Shown in pieces: positions 46,343 through 55,114 of a DNA stretch of 64,000 bases. How positions within the stretch are numbered: the first letter of the stretch is position 1; each line of letters starts with the position of its first letter. A program made the position numbers and the translations under genes. Below the pieces are notes generated by a model that saw only the letters and a list, made by a program, of their open reading frames with translations, was not told the origin of the DNA and did not search any database. The stretch comes from JABFWF01 sp035539135 (GTDB lineage: Bacteria > Pseudomonadota > Gammaproteobacteria > Xanthomonadales > Xanthomonadaceae), in assembly GCA_035539135.1 (NCBI GenBank), contig DATLJD010000005.1, positions 62,001 to 126,000 on the forward strand, given 5' to 3'.

Positions 46343-46564
46343 TCAGCCGCAACCGCCGGCGACGCAGCCGGCCTGGACCGGCTCGGCCGCCGCGGCGTGC
46401 CCGAACCAGGCGCGCGAGGCGTTGCGGTTGCCCAGCGGCGGCGCGATCCGCTCGCGCAGGCTGGCGGCGCCGTAGCGCGGACGCTGGTGGGGGTCGACGA
46501 AGTCCGCGGTGTTGACATAGCCCTGCAGGAACAGCAGGCCCTTGAAGATCTCGTGGGTGTTCAT
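46343..46564 (-). CDS. Small uncharacterised protein with Cys-Gly tail, divergent from LysR gene
   Basis: A 73-residue open frame with a strong ribosome site (AGGAGG six bases before the ATG). The N-terminal part MNTHEIFKGLLFLQGYV is amphipathic, the middle VDPHQRPRYGAASLRERI is basic, and the C-terminus ends in AGCVAGGCG with two cysteines. There is no signal peptide or lipobox. I do not recognise the family. It is divergent from a LysR regulator across a 136-base gap with inverted repeats, so it is probably that regulator's target. The strong site and position argue for a real gene. Confidence 0.65.
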   Translation of the reverse strand: MNTHEIFKGLLFLQGYVNTADFVDPHQRPRYGAASLRERIAPPLGNRNASRAWFGHAAAAEPVQAGCVAGGCG

Positions 46565-46619
46565 GGCTGGCCTCCTCGTGTCAGGAGCGGTGCCCGACGC
46601 CCGCTCCATTGAACGATTC

Positions 46620-46655
46620 GCAAGGTAGGCGCATCCTTGCCTCGCGAAAAGCGAG
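46620..46655. promoter_or_regulatory. Candidate LysR operator region
   Basis: Two adjacent dyads lie between the divergent genes: GCAAGG-N9-CCTTGC (46620-46640) and CTCGC-N5-GCGAG (46641-46655). A further TGCAAGG half-site lies at about 46661. The AT content is higher than in the surroundings. Confidence 0.5.
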
Positions 46656-46700
46656 CATTTTGCAAGGCAGCTTCCGATTTAATTCAAGGCTTGAAAACGA

Positions 46701-47621
46701 ATGAGCCGGCCCCCGCTGCATGCCCTGCAGGGTTTCGTCGCCGCCGCGCGCAGCGGCAACCTGTCGCGCGCGGCGGAGGCGCTGCACCTGACGGTGAGCG
46801 CGCTCAGCCACCAGATCCGCGGACTGGAGGAGCGGCTGGGCCAGCAGTTGTTCGTGCGCGAGGCGCGCGGGGTCAGGCTGACCGCCGACGGCCGCCAGCT
46901 GTTCGAGCGGGTCGCGCCGCACTTCGATGCGCTGGAGCAGGCGCTGCGTCCGTTCCGCGTGCGCCGCGAGGACGTGCTGACGCTGACCCTGATGCCTTCG
47001 TTCGCGGCCAGCTGGCTGGTGCCGCGGCTGCCGCGCTTCCTCGCCGCGCATCCGCAACTGGAAATCAACCTGCAGTCGTCCACCGCGCTGGTGGACTTCG
47101 ATCGCGAACTCACGGTGGATGCGGGCCTGCGCTTCGGCGCCGGGCAGTGGCCGGGCCTGGAGGCGGTGCACCTGCTCGACGACTGGATCACGCCGACCGC
47201 GAGTCCGGACCTGCTGGCGCGGCTCGGCCGGCCGACCCTGCAGACGCTGGACCGTTACCCGCTGCTGGGCGCGCCGGGCGGCGGATGGAAGGACTGGTTC
47301 GCCGCGTTCGGCGGCAGCCTGCCGGCGCGCTTCGTCGCCACCTTCGACGATTCGGAAACGCTGCACCGGGCGGCCGCCGAAGGGCTCGGTGTCGCGCTCG
47401 GGCGGATGACGCTGGCGCGGCCGCTGGTGGACGCCGGCCGGCTGGTGCCGCTGTTCCCGCAGCGACTGAAGGCCGGCTTCGCGCACTACCTCGTGTACCC
47501 GCCGCGCTCGGCCGGGCACGGCGGACTGCAGGCGCTGCGTGCGTGGCTGCTCGAGGAGGCCGGCGCCGATCCCGGGCTTCCGCCGCCGCCGCCGCCGGCG
47601 CGCGCCGGCCGCGGGCGATGA
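46701..47621 (+). CDS. LysR-type transcriptional regulator (GcvA-like)
   Basis: A 306-residue LTTR. The helix-turn-helix spans about residues 5-65 (LQGFVAAARSGNLSRAAEALHLTVSALSHQIRGLE pattern, key segment SRAAEALHLTVSALS), and the periplasmic-binding-like effector domain follows (about 90-295). Similarity to GcvA lies in the HTH and the DDWITPTASPDLL region. It ends in a proline/alanine run. It is likely to regulate itself and the divergent 73-residue gene. The effector is unknown. Confidence 0.88.
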   Translation: MSRPPLHALQGFVAAARSGNLSRAAEALHLTVSALSHQIRGLEERLGQQLFVREARGVRLTADGRQLFERVAPHFDALEQALRPFRVRREDVLTLTLMPSFAASWLVPRLPRFLAAHPQLEINLQSSTALVDFDRELTVDAGLRFGAGQWPGLEAVHLLDDWITPTASPDLLARLGRPTLQTLDRYPLLGAPGGGWKDWFAAFGGSLPARFVATFDDSETLHRAAAEGLGVALGRMTLARPLVDAGRLVPLFPQRLKAGFAHYLVYPPRSAGHGGLQALRAWLLEEAGADPGLPPPPPPARAGRGR

Positions 47622-47653
47622 GGCCTGCACGCGTGCGCGACTACCCTGCGGCG

Positions 47654-48244
47654 ATGACCCGTTCCGACACCGGCACCCTGGCCCTGCGCGGCTCGCTGCT
47701 GCGGCAGACCCGGCGCGGGATCGGCATGACCCTGGCGAGCTGCCTGTACTGGCTCGGGCTGGCGGCGGCGGTGGCATGGGCCGGGCTGTCGCCGGGCGCG
47801 CTGGTCGCGTTCTTCCTGGTCGCGACGCTGGTCGTCTACCCGCTCGGCTGGGCGCTCAACCGCGCCTGCCGCGGCGACCTGCTCGCGCGCGGCCATCCGC
47901 TCGCGCCGCTGGTGCGGGTGCTCGGCCTGACCCAGGCGCTGGGCTGGCCGACGCTCGGGCTGATCGTCGTGCAGGCGCCGTGGCTGCTGGCATTCGCGCT
48001 GGCGGCGCTGCTGGGTACCCACTTCCTGCCCTACGCCTGGCTGTACCGCTCGCCGAGCTACGCGCTGCTCGGCACCGGCTCGGTGCTGCTCGCCGCGCTG
48101 CTGCAATGGCGCTGGCCGGCGCAGGCCAACCTTGCGATCCCGCTGGCGATGGCGGCCTGCTACGCGCTGGCCACGCTCGGCGTCGCCGGCGAAAACCGGC
48201 GCGACGCGCGCGCCGGCTGGCCGCATTCCGCGCCGCCATGCTGA
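47654..48244 (+). CDS. Uncharacterised multi-pass membrane protein (possibly DUF7010-like)
   Basis: A 196-residue protein with about six hydrophobic helices and a short basic N-terminus (LLRQTRRGIGM). It resembles small membrane proteins of unknown function annotated near DUF7010; I am not certain of the family. An alternative ATG at 47618 overlaps the LysR stop (ATGA) and adds 12 residues. Neither start has a clear ribosome site. The 3' end overlaps rluE by seven bases. Confidence 0.65.
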   Translation: MTRSDTGTLALRGSLLRQTRRGIGMTLASCLYWLGLAAAVAWAGLSPGALVAFFLVATLVVYPLGWALNRACRGDLLARGHPLAPLVRVLGLTQALGWPTLGLIVVQAPWLLAFALAALLGTHFLPYAWLYRSPSYALLGTGSVLLAALLQWRWPAQANLAIPLAMAACYALATLGVAGENRRDARAGWPHSAPPC

Positions 48245-48792
48245 TCGCCTTCAACAAGCCGTATGGCGTGCTGGCCCAGTTCACCGACCGCAGCGATCCG
48301 CCGCGGCGCACCCTGGCCGAGTTCGGCCTGCCGCCGGGGGTCTATGCGGCGGGCCGGCTGGACCTCGACTCGGAAGGCCTGCTGCTGCTCAGCGACGAGG
48401 GCGCGCTGGTGCACCGTCTCGCCGACCCGCGCCACAAACAGCCCAAGACCTATTGGGTGCAGGTCGAAGGCGAGCCGGGCGCCGCGCAACTCGCGCGGCT
48501 GCGGGAAGGCGTGATGCTCAACGACGGCCCGACCCGTCCGGCCGGTGCGCGCCGGATCGACCCGCCCGCGCTGTGGCCGCGCGATCCGCCCGTGCGCTTC
48601 CGCAAGCGCGTCGCGGACGCGTGGCTGGAGCTGGTGCTGCGCGAGGGCCGGAACCGCCAGGTCCGGCGCATGACCGCGGCGGTCGGATTGCCGACCCTGC
48701 GCCTGGTCCGGATGGCGATCGGCGGCATCGCGCTGGACGGGTTGGCGCCGGGGGCATGGCGCGAATGCGATCCGCGTCACGCAGTCCGCTGA
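48238..48792 (+). CDS. rluE: 23S rRNA pseudouridine synthase RluE-like
   Basis: A 184-residue pseudouridine synthase of the RsuA family without an S4 domain. The catalytic aspartate is Asp42 in GRLDLDSEGLLLL; the N-terminal IAFNKPYGVLAQF and C-terminal EGRNRQVRRMTAAVG motifs are complete. The lack of an S4 domain and the KPYGVLxQF start fit RluE, which modifies U2457 of 23S rRNA in E. coli. It is slightly shorter than the E. coli protein because the N-terminal extension is missing. Confidence 0.87.
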   Translation: MLIAFNKPYGVLAQFTDRSDPPRRTLAEFGLPPGVYAAGRLDLDSEGLLLLSDEGALVHRLADPRHKQPKTYWVQVEGEPGAAQLARLREGVMLNDGPTRPAGARRIDPPALWPRDPPVRFRKRVADAWLELVLREGRNRQVRRMTAAVGLPTLRLVRMAIGGIALDGLAPGAWRECDPRHAVR

Positions 48793-48902
48793 ACGGTTCA
48801 CGGTGCGTTAGCTGAACGTGAAAGCCGCGTGCGCGCGTCTGCTAACGTCGTGGATTCGCCCGCTCGCGGAAGCGGGCCGGACAGGGCGCAACAGGAAGCA
48901 GC

Positions 48903-50045
48903 ATGCCCAACCAAGCCGTCCAACCGGGCCGACTCCTGGTCGTCGACGACCAGCCCGCCAACCTGAAGGCGGTGAGCGCGTTGCTGTCGCGCCAAGGCTA
49001 CGAGGTGGCGACCGCGACCCAGGGCGAGCAGGCACTGGAACTGGCCGCCGCGCAGGCGCCCGACCTGCTGCTGCTGGACATGATGATGCCGGGCATGGAC
49101 GGCTTCGAACTGCTGGCCGAGCTGCGCAAGCGGCCGGCGCTGCAGCAGGTGCCGGTGATCTTCCTGACCGCCGCGCAGGACCGCGAACTGCTGCTGCGCG
49201 CGTTCGCCGCCGGCGCGGTGGACTACGTCACCAAGCCGTTCTTCCCGGAAGAGCTGCTGGCGCGGGTCAACGCGCACATCGGCCTCAAGCTCACCCGCGA
49301 CCGCCTGGAGCGCGTCGCCCACGAGCGCCAGGAACTGGTCAACCTGGTCGCGCACGACCTCAAGAATCCGCTCAGCAGCGTGCTGTTCGCCAGCGAGGTG
49401 CTGCAGCAGGGCGCGTGCAAGCCCGAGCGGGTGCCGCGCTACCTGGCGATCATCCACGAAAGCACGCGCGACGCGATCGGCTACATCCGTCGCTACCTCG
49501 AGGCGCAGAAGCAGGTCGCCGCGGCCGGCGCGCGCGACGGCGTGATCGAGCACCCGGCCTGCCTGCACGGCCTGCTCGAGTGGCTGGTCGAACGCTACGA
49601 GCTGCAGCTCGAGGCGCGCGGCATGCGCCTGCGGGTCGAGCGCGCCGGCGAGGGCCCGCTGCACGTCGCGATCGACGCGCGCGTGCTGCGCCAGGTGGCC
49701 GAGAACCTGATCAGCAACGCGATCAAGTACGCCGCGAGCGGCGGCGAGCTGACCCTGGCGGTGCGCCGCGGCGCCGGCGGCCACTGGCAGCTGCGGGTGG
49801 AAGACCGCGGTGGCGGCGTGCCGCCGGAGCGACAGGGCGAACTGTTCCGCCCCTTCACCCGGCTGGGCGTGCGCGAGGACGGCATGTCGAGCGGGCTTGG
49901 CCTGTCGCTGGCGCGGCAGATCGTGATCAATGCGGGCGGCAATCTCTGGTACGAGGATCGCGATGGCGGCGGCGCCTGCTTCGTGATCGAACTGCCGGTG
50001 TTGCAGGCGGGCACTGCGACGGCCCGCGAGGGTGCGGCGGGTTGA
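48903..50045 (+). CDS. Response receiver-histidine kinase hybrid (REC-HK)
   Basis: A 380-residue soluble protein with an N-terminal receiver (D15/D16 pocket, phosphoacceptor Asp59 in LLLDMMMPG, lysine in YVTKPFF) followed directly by a kinase core: His151 in VAHDLKNPLSS, NLISNAIKYA (N box), EDRGGGVP (G1) and SSGLGLSLARQ (G2). The order REC then HK is the reverse of ordinary hybrid kinases. Such proteins receive a phosphate from another kinase and pass the signal on. No partner is adjacent. A potential -10 (TAACGT) lies about 60 bases upstream. Confidence 0.88.
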   Translation: MPNQAVQPGRLLVVDDQPANLKAVSALLSRQGYEVATATQGEQALELAAAQAPDLLLLDMMMPGMDGFELLAELRKRPALQQVPVIFLTAAQDRELLLRAFAAGAVDYVTKPFFPEELLARVNAHIGLKLTRDRLERVAHERQELVNLVAHDLKNPLSSVLFASEVLQQGACKPERVPRYLAIIHESTRDAIGYIRRYLEAQKQVAAAGARDGVIEHPACLHGLLEWLVERYELQLEARGMRLRVERAGEGPLHVAIDARVLRQVAENLISNAIKYAASGGELTLAVRRGAGGHWQLRVEDRGGGVPPERQGELFRPFTRLGVREDGMSSGLGLSLARQIVINAGGNLWYEDRDGGGACFVIELPVLQAGTATAREGAAG

Positions 50046-50075
50046 CGACGCCGGGCCCATCTTCAAAAAGCGGCC

Positions 50076-50190
50076 CCTCACCCTCGCGCTGCGCGCTCGA
50101 CCTCTCCCGTAAACGGGAAAGGTGACAACTTCGATTCGTCTCGCGGTGCCGTTCCCCCTCTCCCGCCTGCGGGAGACGGTTTGGGTAAGG
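50076..50190. repeat. Composite family C repeat, second copy
   Basis: Same order as 8047-8165: CCTCACCCTCGCGCTGCGCG leader, a CTCTCCCGT/ACGGGAAAG hairpin, about 30 variable bases, and a CTCTCCCGC/GCGGGAGA hairpin with GGGTAAGG. The first hairpin loop-closing pair is T-A here and C-G in the other copy. Confidence 0.65.
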
Positions 50191-50199
50191 ACGGTCCGG

Positions 50200-50595
50200 T
50201 CAGGCCTGCGCGTCGGCGCCCTGCTGCGACCGCGACGAACGCGACGTGGCCGTGGAGCGCGTCTTCGCGCGCGTGCTCCGTCGCGCCTCGACCCGGCGCG
50301 CCTCGCCTTCGATCGTCTCGCCGTCGCCGTGCGCGCGCTCGGCCGCCTTGCGCTGGGCGCGCTTGCGCAGCGCCCAGGCGAGCAGGCCGACGCCCGCGAC
50401 CGCGGCGGTCGCCAGCGCCACCGGATGCCGGCGCACCAGCCGCCCGGCGCCGCGGGTACCGGTCTTCAGGGCACCGAGCGCGGCGCCGGTTTCGACCCAG
50501 CGCAGCGCGCGATCGGGCACCGCGTCGCGGATGCTGTCGCCGACCTGGCCGGCGATGCGCAGCGCGCGGTCGTTGAGATGCGAGAACCTGGACAT
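50200..50595 (-). CDS. Uncharacterised single-span membrane protein with basic tail
   Basis: A 131-residue protein with one membrane helix (about residues 62-82, VALATAAVAGVGLLAWAL), a soluble N-terminal part and a highly charged Arg/Lys/Glu/Ser/Thr C-terminal tail. The ATG is preceded by AGGAAGGAAG. No catalytic motif is visible and I do not recognise the family. A 104-base gap separates it from hrpB, whose 3' end faces it on the same strand. Confidence 0.6.
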   Translation of the reverse strand: MSRFSHLNDRALRIAGQVGDSIRDAVPDRALRWVETGAALGALKTGTRGAGRLVRRHPVALATAAVAGVGLLAWALRKRAQRKAAERAHGDGETIEGEARRVEARRSTRAKTRSTATSRSSRSQQGADAQA

Positions 50596-50696
50596 CGCTT
50601 CCTTCCTCCCGTGCGGTCTTGCGCGCAGTGTGAAGAGCACGGCGTTGAGCGGGCGTGAGAGGAGGCGGCGCGCGCCCGGGGGTGCCTGCCGCCGCG

Positions 50697-53192
50697 CTAG
50701 GTCCCGCGCGGCTTGGCCCGGTGCGTCGCGGTCGCCGACCACGGATCGTCGGGCCAGGGATGCTTCGGGTAGCGCCCCTTCATTTCCTTTTTCACCTCCG
50801 GATAGGTGCGCTCCCAGAAGCCGCGCAGGTCACGGGTGACCTGCAGCGGCCGGCCGGCGGGCGAGAGCAGGTGCAGGGTCAGCGGCACCCGGCCGTCGGC
50901 GATGCGCGGGGTTTCGGCAAGGCCGAACAGTTCCTGCAGCTTGACCGCCAGCACCGGCGCGTGCGGCGCGCCGGCGTCGTCGTCGTAGCCGTACTCGATG
51001 CGTCGCTCCTGTCCGGACGGCACCCGCATGCGCACCGGCGCGAGCGTGTCCACGCGTTGCCGCTGCGCCCAGTCCAGGCGCGACTTGAGCGCATCGGCGA
51101 ACGCCTGTTCGTCGAGCGCGTCGAGCCGGGTGCGGCCGGCGAAGGCGGGCAGCAGCCAGTCCTCGGCTGTAGCGAGCAGCGCAGTGTCGGACAGGTCGGG
51201 CAGGGCGAATTCCGGCACCCAGTCGCGCAGGCTGCGCACGCGCGCGCGCCATTGCGACAGCGCCTCGGTCCACGGCAGCGCGTCGAGGCCGAGCGCGCGC
51301 ACCGCGTCGGTGAGCGCGCGCGCGGCCAGCGCGGGGTCGACGCGGCCCGCCGGACGGCTGTCGAGCACGATGCCCTCGAAGCGCTGTTCGCGCACGGAAA
51401 CCAGCGCCTGCCGTTGCGCGTCCCAGCGCACCGCGTCCTCCTCGACGAAACCTGCGGGGAAGTCGCGGCGCAGGCGCGCCTCGTCCAGCGGCGCGCCGCG
51501 TAGCAGCAGGGCGTCGCTGCGCTCGAAACGCAGTTCGCTGGCGACCAGCCACGGCTCGCCGTACAGCGCGCTGTCGTCGGTGAGGCGCGCCATGCGGCCG
51601 TTGGCCAGTTGGTAGCGGCGTGGATCCTGCGCATGCTGGCGGGCGATGCGATCGGGGAAGGCGTGCAGCAGCAGGTCGCCGAGCAGGTGGGCGGGCGCGG
51701 AGGACGGCGGCGCGGCGTCCACCCGCAGGCGGCGCCGCCACTGCTTCGCCGCGGCGTCGATCGCCGCCAGTGCGCTGCGGCTCGCGTCCGCCTGCGCGCG
51801 ACCGGCGCGGGACGCGGCGAGCGCCTGCCAGCGGTGCGCCAACGCGTCGCTGCGCGCACGCAACGGATCGCGTGCCTCCAGCAGTGCGGCGAGGTCGCAG
51901 GCCAGCGCGCGCTCGCCGTCCCCGCGCGGCGCCAGCAGCATCGCCGCCAGTCGCGGATGGGTGCCGAGCGCGAGCATGCGCCGGCCCGTCGCGGTGATCG
52001 CGTTGCCCGCGTCCAGCGCGCCCAGGCGCCGCAGCAGTTCGCGCGCGGCGGCGAGCGCGCCGGGCGGCGGCGGATCGACGAAGCGCAGCGCGTCGCTGCC
52101 CCACGCGGCCAGCTCCAGCGCGAGGCCGGCGAGTTCGACCTGGGCGATTTCCGGACGGCGCTGCGGCTCCAGCCGCTGCGACTCCGGCCACAATCGGTAC
52201 GCCCAGCCGTCGGCGACGCGGCCGGCGCGGCCGGCGCGCTGGTCGGCCGAGGCCTGCGCGATCGTCACCACCTCGAGGCGCGAGAAACCGGAGTTGGGGT
52301 CGTAGCGCGGCTCGCGCGCCAGCCCGCTGTCGACCACCACGCGCACGCCGGGCAGGGTGACGCTGGATTCGGCGACGTTGGTCGCCAGCACCACCCGGCG
52401 CGCGCCGCCGGCGGCCGGCTGCAGCACGCGCGCCTGCTGCTCGACCGGCAGTTCGCCGTGCAGCGCGAGCACTTCGGCGTCGGCATCGGCGAGCTGCGCC
52501 TGCGCCTGCGCGATCTCGCGCTGGCCCGGCAGGAACACCAGCACGTCGCCCGGGTGCGCGGCGAGCGCGTGCTGCACGGCGCGGCGCAGCTGGTGCGCGG
52601 GCGCCTCCTCGCGGCGCGCCGGGAAATGCGACACCGCCACCGGGAAACTCCGCCCTTCGCTGGTCAGGCGCGGAGCGTCGAGGAACTGCGCGAGGCGCTC
52701 GCCGTCGAGCGTGGCCGACATCACGACGAGGCGCAGGTCCTCGCGCACGCCGGCCTGCACGTCCAGCGCCAGCGCCAGGCCGAGGTCGCCGGCGAGGTGG
52801 CGTTCGTGGAATTCGTCGAACAGCAGCGCGCCGATCCCTTCGAGCAGCGGATCGTCCTGCAGCATGCGGGTGAGGATGCCCTCGGTGACGAGCTCGATCC
52901 GGGTGCGCGACGACACGCGGCTGTCGAAGCGGATGCGGTAGCCGACGGTGGCCCCGACCTCCTCGCCGAACTGGCGCGCCATGAAGCCGGCGGCGGCGCG
53001 CGCGGCCACGCGGCGCGGCTCCAGCATCACGATGCGGCGGCCGCCGAGCCAGTCCGCGGCGAGCAGCGCCGGTGGCACCTGGGTGGTCTTGCCGGCGCCC
53101 GGCGGCGCTTCCAGCACCAGCCGCGGATGCGCGGCGAGGCTGGCCAGCACCTGCGGCAGCAGCGGCGCGATGGGAAAGTCGGGCGTCGTCAC
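50697..53192 (-). CDS. hrpB: ATP-dependent RNA helicase-like protein HrpB
   Basis: An 831-residue DEAH-type helicase. Walker A is APPGAGKTTQ, motif II is DEFHERH (the HrpB-specific form), motif III is SAT, motif V lies in VVLATNVAESSVTLPGV and motif VI is QRAGRAGR. The helicase-associated and C-terminal HrpB domains (RFPKHPWPDDP-like end) are present. The usual length is about 820. Its cellular role in bacteria is not established. The GTG start at 53192 begins the conserved PDFPIAPLLP segment; no ATG lies nearby. Confidence 0.9.
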   Translation of the reverse strand: MTTPDFPIAPLLPQVLASLAAHPRLVLEAPPGAGKTTQVPPALLAADWLGGRRIVMLEPRRVAARAAAGFMARQFGEEVGATVGYRIRFDSRVSSRTRIELVTEGILTRMLQDDPLLEGIGALLFDEFHERHLAGDLGLALALDVQAGVREDLRLVVMSATLDGERLAQFLDAPRLTSEGRSFPVAVSHFPARREEAPAHQLRRAVQHALAAHPGDVLVFLPGQREIAQAQAQLADADAEVLALHGELPVEQQARVLQPAAGGARRVVLATNVAESSVTLPGVRVVVDSGLAREPRYDPNSGFSRLEVVTIAQASADQRAGRAGRVADGWAYRLWPESQRLEPQRRPEIAQVELAGLALELAAWGSDALRFVDPPPPGALAAARELLRRLGALDAGNAITATGRRMLALGTHPRLAAMLLAPRGDGERALACDLAALLEARDPLRARSDALAHRWQALAASRAGRAQADASRSALAAIDAAAKQWRRRLRVDAAPPSSAPAHLLGDLLLHAFPDRIARQHAQDPRRYQLANGRMARLTDDSALYGEPWLVASELRFERSDALLLRGAPLDEARLRRDFPAGFVEEDAVRWDAQRQALVSVREQRFEGIVLDSRPAGRVDPALAARALTDAVRALGLDALPWTEALSQWRARVRSLRDWVPEFALPDLSDTALLATAEDWLLPAFAGRTRLDALDEQAFADALKSRLDWAQRQRVDTLAPVRMRVPSGQERRIEYGYDDDAGAPHAPVLAVKLQELFGLAETPRIADGRVPLTLHLLSPAGRPLQVTRDLRGFWERTYPEVKKEMKGRYPKHPWPDDPWSATATHRAKPRGT

Positions 53193-53282
53193 CGCGACAG
53201 GATAAAGGGCAGGCCGCCCGCCATTTATGCTGCGCACACCCGCCGCGCACCAAGCTGTGCCTTCCCTTCCCGGAGCCGTCGC

Positions 53283-53618
53283 ATGCGCATGCTGCCCGCC
53301 ACCGCCCTGCTCACCCTGTCCCTGTCGGCCTGCGCTTCGCCGGTGCCGCCGGACACCGGCGCCGGCGGCCCGCCGCCGAACGCGAAGACCGGCGGCACTC
53401 TGCCGCCGATGCGCGATCCCTGCACCGCCGACGCCGCCAAGGGCCTGGTCGGCCGCGAGGCGACCGCCGAGGTCGTCGAGCAGGCGCGCCTGGCCGCGCA
53501 CGCCGACACCGCCCGCGTGCTCAAGCCGGACACGATCGTGACCATGGAGTACCGCAGCGGCCGGCTCAACATCGACGTCGACGACGACAACATCATCGTC
53601 GACGTGCGTTGCGGCTAG
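53283..53618 (+). CDS. I78-family peptidase inhibitor, lipoprotein
   Basis: A 111-residue protein with a lipobox (LSAC, Cys17), a Gly/Pro linker and an I78 domain: CTADAAKGLVG at the start, a central helix region, and RSGRLNIDVDDDN with a terminal cysteine (RCG) that can pair with the first. I78 proteins fold like the potato inhibitor I family (eglin/RsgI type) and block serine peptidases, here perhaps protecting the envelope from the many exported peptidases of this organism. The gene is divergent from hrpB and overlaps nothing. Confidence 0.82.
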   Translation: MRMLPATALLTLSLSACASPVPPDTGAGGPPPNAKTGGTLPPMRDPCTADAAKGLVGREATAEVVEQARLAAHADTARVLKPDTIVTMEYRSGRLNIDVDDDNIIVDVRCG

Positions 53619-53622
53619 GCGC

Positions 53623-53856
53623 TCAGATCCGGTCGTCGACCCCGATCACGCCGGCCGAGCGCGCGCAGCGCGCGCAGCAGTAGAACGTGCCTTCGTTCTC
53701 GACGCCGTGGCCGATGATGCGGCAGCCGCAGTGCGCGCAGCTCGGCGCCAGCTTGTGGATCGCGCATTCGAACGAATCGAAGGTGCCGCCGCCGAGCGGG
53801 CCGTTGACCGAGAAGGCCTTGTCGTAGTCGTTGCCGCAGACGTCGCATCGGGCCAT
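53623..53856 (-). CDS. Prokaryotic metallothionein-like zinc-ribbon protein
   Basis: A 77-residue protein with nine cysteines arranged as CDVCGN near the start, FECAIH, CAHCGCR and YCCARCAR. The pattern CxxCGNDYDKxF followed by HCGCRIIGHG matches small proteins annotated as prokaryotic metallothionein. It probably binds zinc. Its stop lies five bases from the convergent I78 inhibitor stop, and it follows topoisomerase IB on the same strand. Confidence 0.78.
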   Translation of the reverse strand: MARCDVCGNDYDKAFSVNGPLGGGTFDSFECAIHKLAPSCAHCGCRIIGHGVENEGTFYCCARCARSAGVIGVDDRI

Positions 53857-53920
53857 GGGACGCTCCGGGAGTGGGGGAGCGTCGAGTGTCGGCCTGCACG
53901 GTCGCAGGCGCGGTGAAGGT

Positions 53921-54991
53921 TCACCGCGCGCGGTGCGCGCGGCGCAGGAAGCGCAGCGCCGCCTGCTCCCACTGCCGTTCGCCGCGCGCCCGCGCCGCCG
54001 CGCGCTGCAGGCGGCCATCGCGCCAGCCGGCGAACACCGCCGGGTCGATGTAGGCCTTGCGGCACACCGACGGGGTGTTGCCGAGCGCGTGCGCGACGTC
54101 CTTGATGATCGCGTTCTGCACCGCGAGGTGGGCGCGCTCGCTCGCCGGCTTGCCGTCCGCCCGCACCGGCGGCGGCGTGCGCGCCAGCCGCTGGAAGGCC
54201 GCCAGGGTGCCGCCCCAGGTGCGGAAATCCTTGGCGGTGAAGGCACCGCCCATCGCGGCCTGCAGCCAGGCGTTGACCTCGCCCGAATCCACCGGGACCA
54301 CGGCGCCGTCCGCGTCCTCGTACTGGAACAACGCCTGTCCCGGCAGCTGCTGGCAACGTCGCACCAGCCTGACCAGCCGCGCATCGTCCAGCACCACGTC
54401 GTGCTCGAGTCCGCCCTTGCCGCGGAAGCGGAAGCGCGCGCGGCCGCCGCGCAGGAACGCGACGTGGCGGTTGCGCAGCGTGGTCAGGCCGTAGGAGCGG
54501 TTGCTGCGCGCGTATTCGGGATTGCCGACCCGGACCAGGGTCTCGGCCATCACCGCGACCACGATCGCCAGCACCTTGTCGCGCGGGAAGCCGTCGCGCC
54601 GGAAATCCTCGCGCAGGCGCCGCCGCAGCTTCGGCAGCGCCGATCCGAACGCGACCACCCGGTCGAACTTGCCGTGGCCGCGCACCGCGCTCCACTGCCG
54701 GTGGTAGCGATACTGCTTGCGCCCGCGCGCGTCGCGCCCGGTCGCCTGCAGGTGGCCGCGCGGATCGGCGCAGATCCACACGTCGGTCCACGCCGGCGGT
54801 ATCGCCAGCGCGCGGATGCGCGCCAGCGTCGCGCGGTCGCGCACCGTCGCGCCATCGGCGTCGCGGTAGCCGAAACCGCGACCGCGGCGCACGCGGCGAA
54901 TGCCGCGCGCGGCGTCGCTGACGTAGCGCAGGCCAGCGTCGGCGGCCGCCTGCGCATTGCCGTCGGCATCGTCCTGCTTGCGGGCACCCAT
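53921..54991 (-). CDS. DNA topoisomerase IB
   Basis: A 356-residue type IB topoisomerase of the poxvirus-like bacterial group. The catalytic tyrosine is Tyr314 in VCRKAYIDP. Other conserved parts are the LVRVGNPEYARSNRSYGLTT region with catalytic arginines, FRGKGG, and TAKDFRTWGGT. It relaxes supercoils by a 3'-phosphotyrosine intermediate. The metallothionein-like gene follows 64 bases downstream. The start is the ATG before a charged leader (GARKQDDADGN). Confidence 0.92.
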   Translation of the reverse strand: MGARKQDDADGNAQAAADAGLRYVSDAARGIRRVRRGRGFGYRDADGATVRDRATLARIRALAIPPAWTDVWICADPRGHLQATGRDARGRKQYRYHRQWSAVRGHGKFDRVVAFGSALPKLRRRLREDFRRDGFPRDKVLAIVVAVMAETLVRVGNPEYARSNRSYGLTTLRNRHVAFLRGGRARFRFRGKGGLEHDVVLDDARLVRLVRRCQQLPGQALFQYEDADGAVVPVDSGEVNAWLQAAMGGAFTAKDFRTWGGTLAAFQRLARTPPPVRADGKPASERAHLAVQNAIIKDVAHALGNTPSVCRKAYIDPAVFAGWRDGRLQRAAARARGERQWEQAALRFLRRAHRAR

Positions 54992-55114
54992 GCGCCGAGC
55001 ATTCGGGCCGCGCCGTCAAGGCCGCGCAACGGCGCGCGCCCGGTTCACTCCGCATTCGCGCGCCCGCGGCCGATGATGCGCGCGCCTGTTCAGGCTTGCA
55101 GGCGCGAGGAGACG

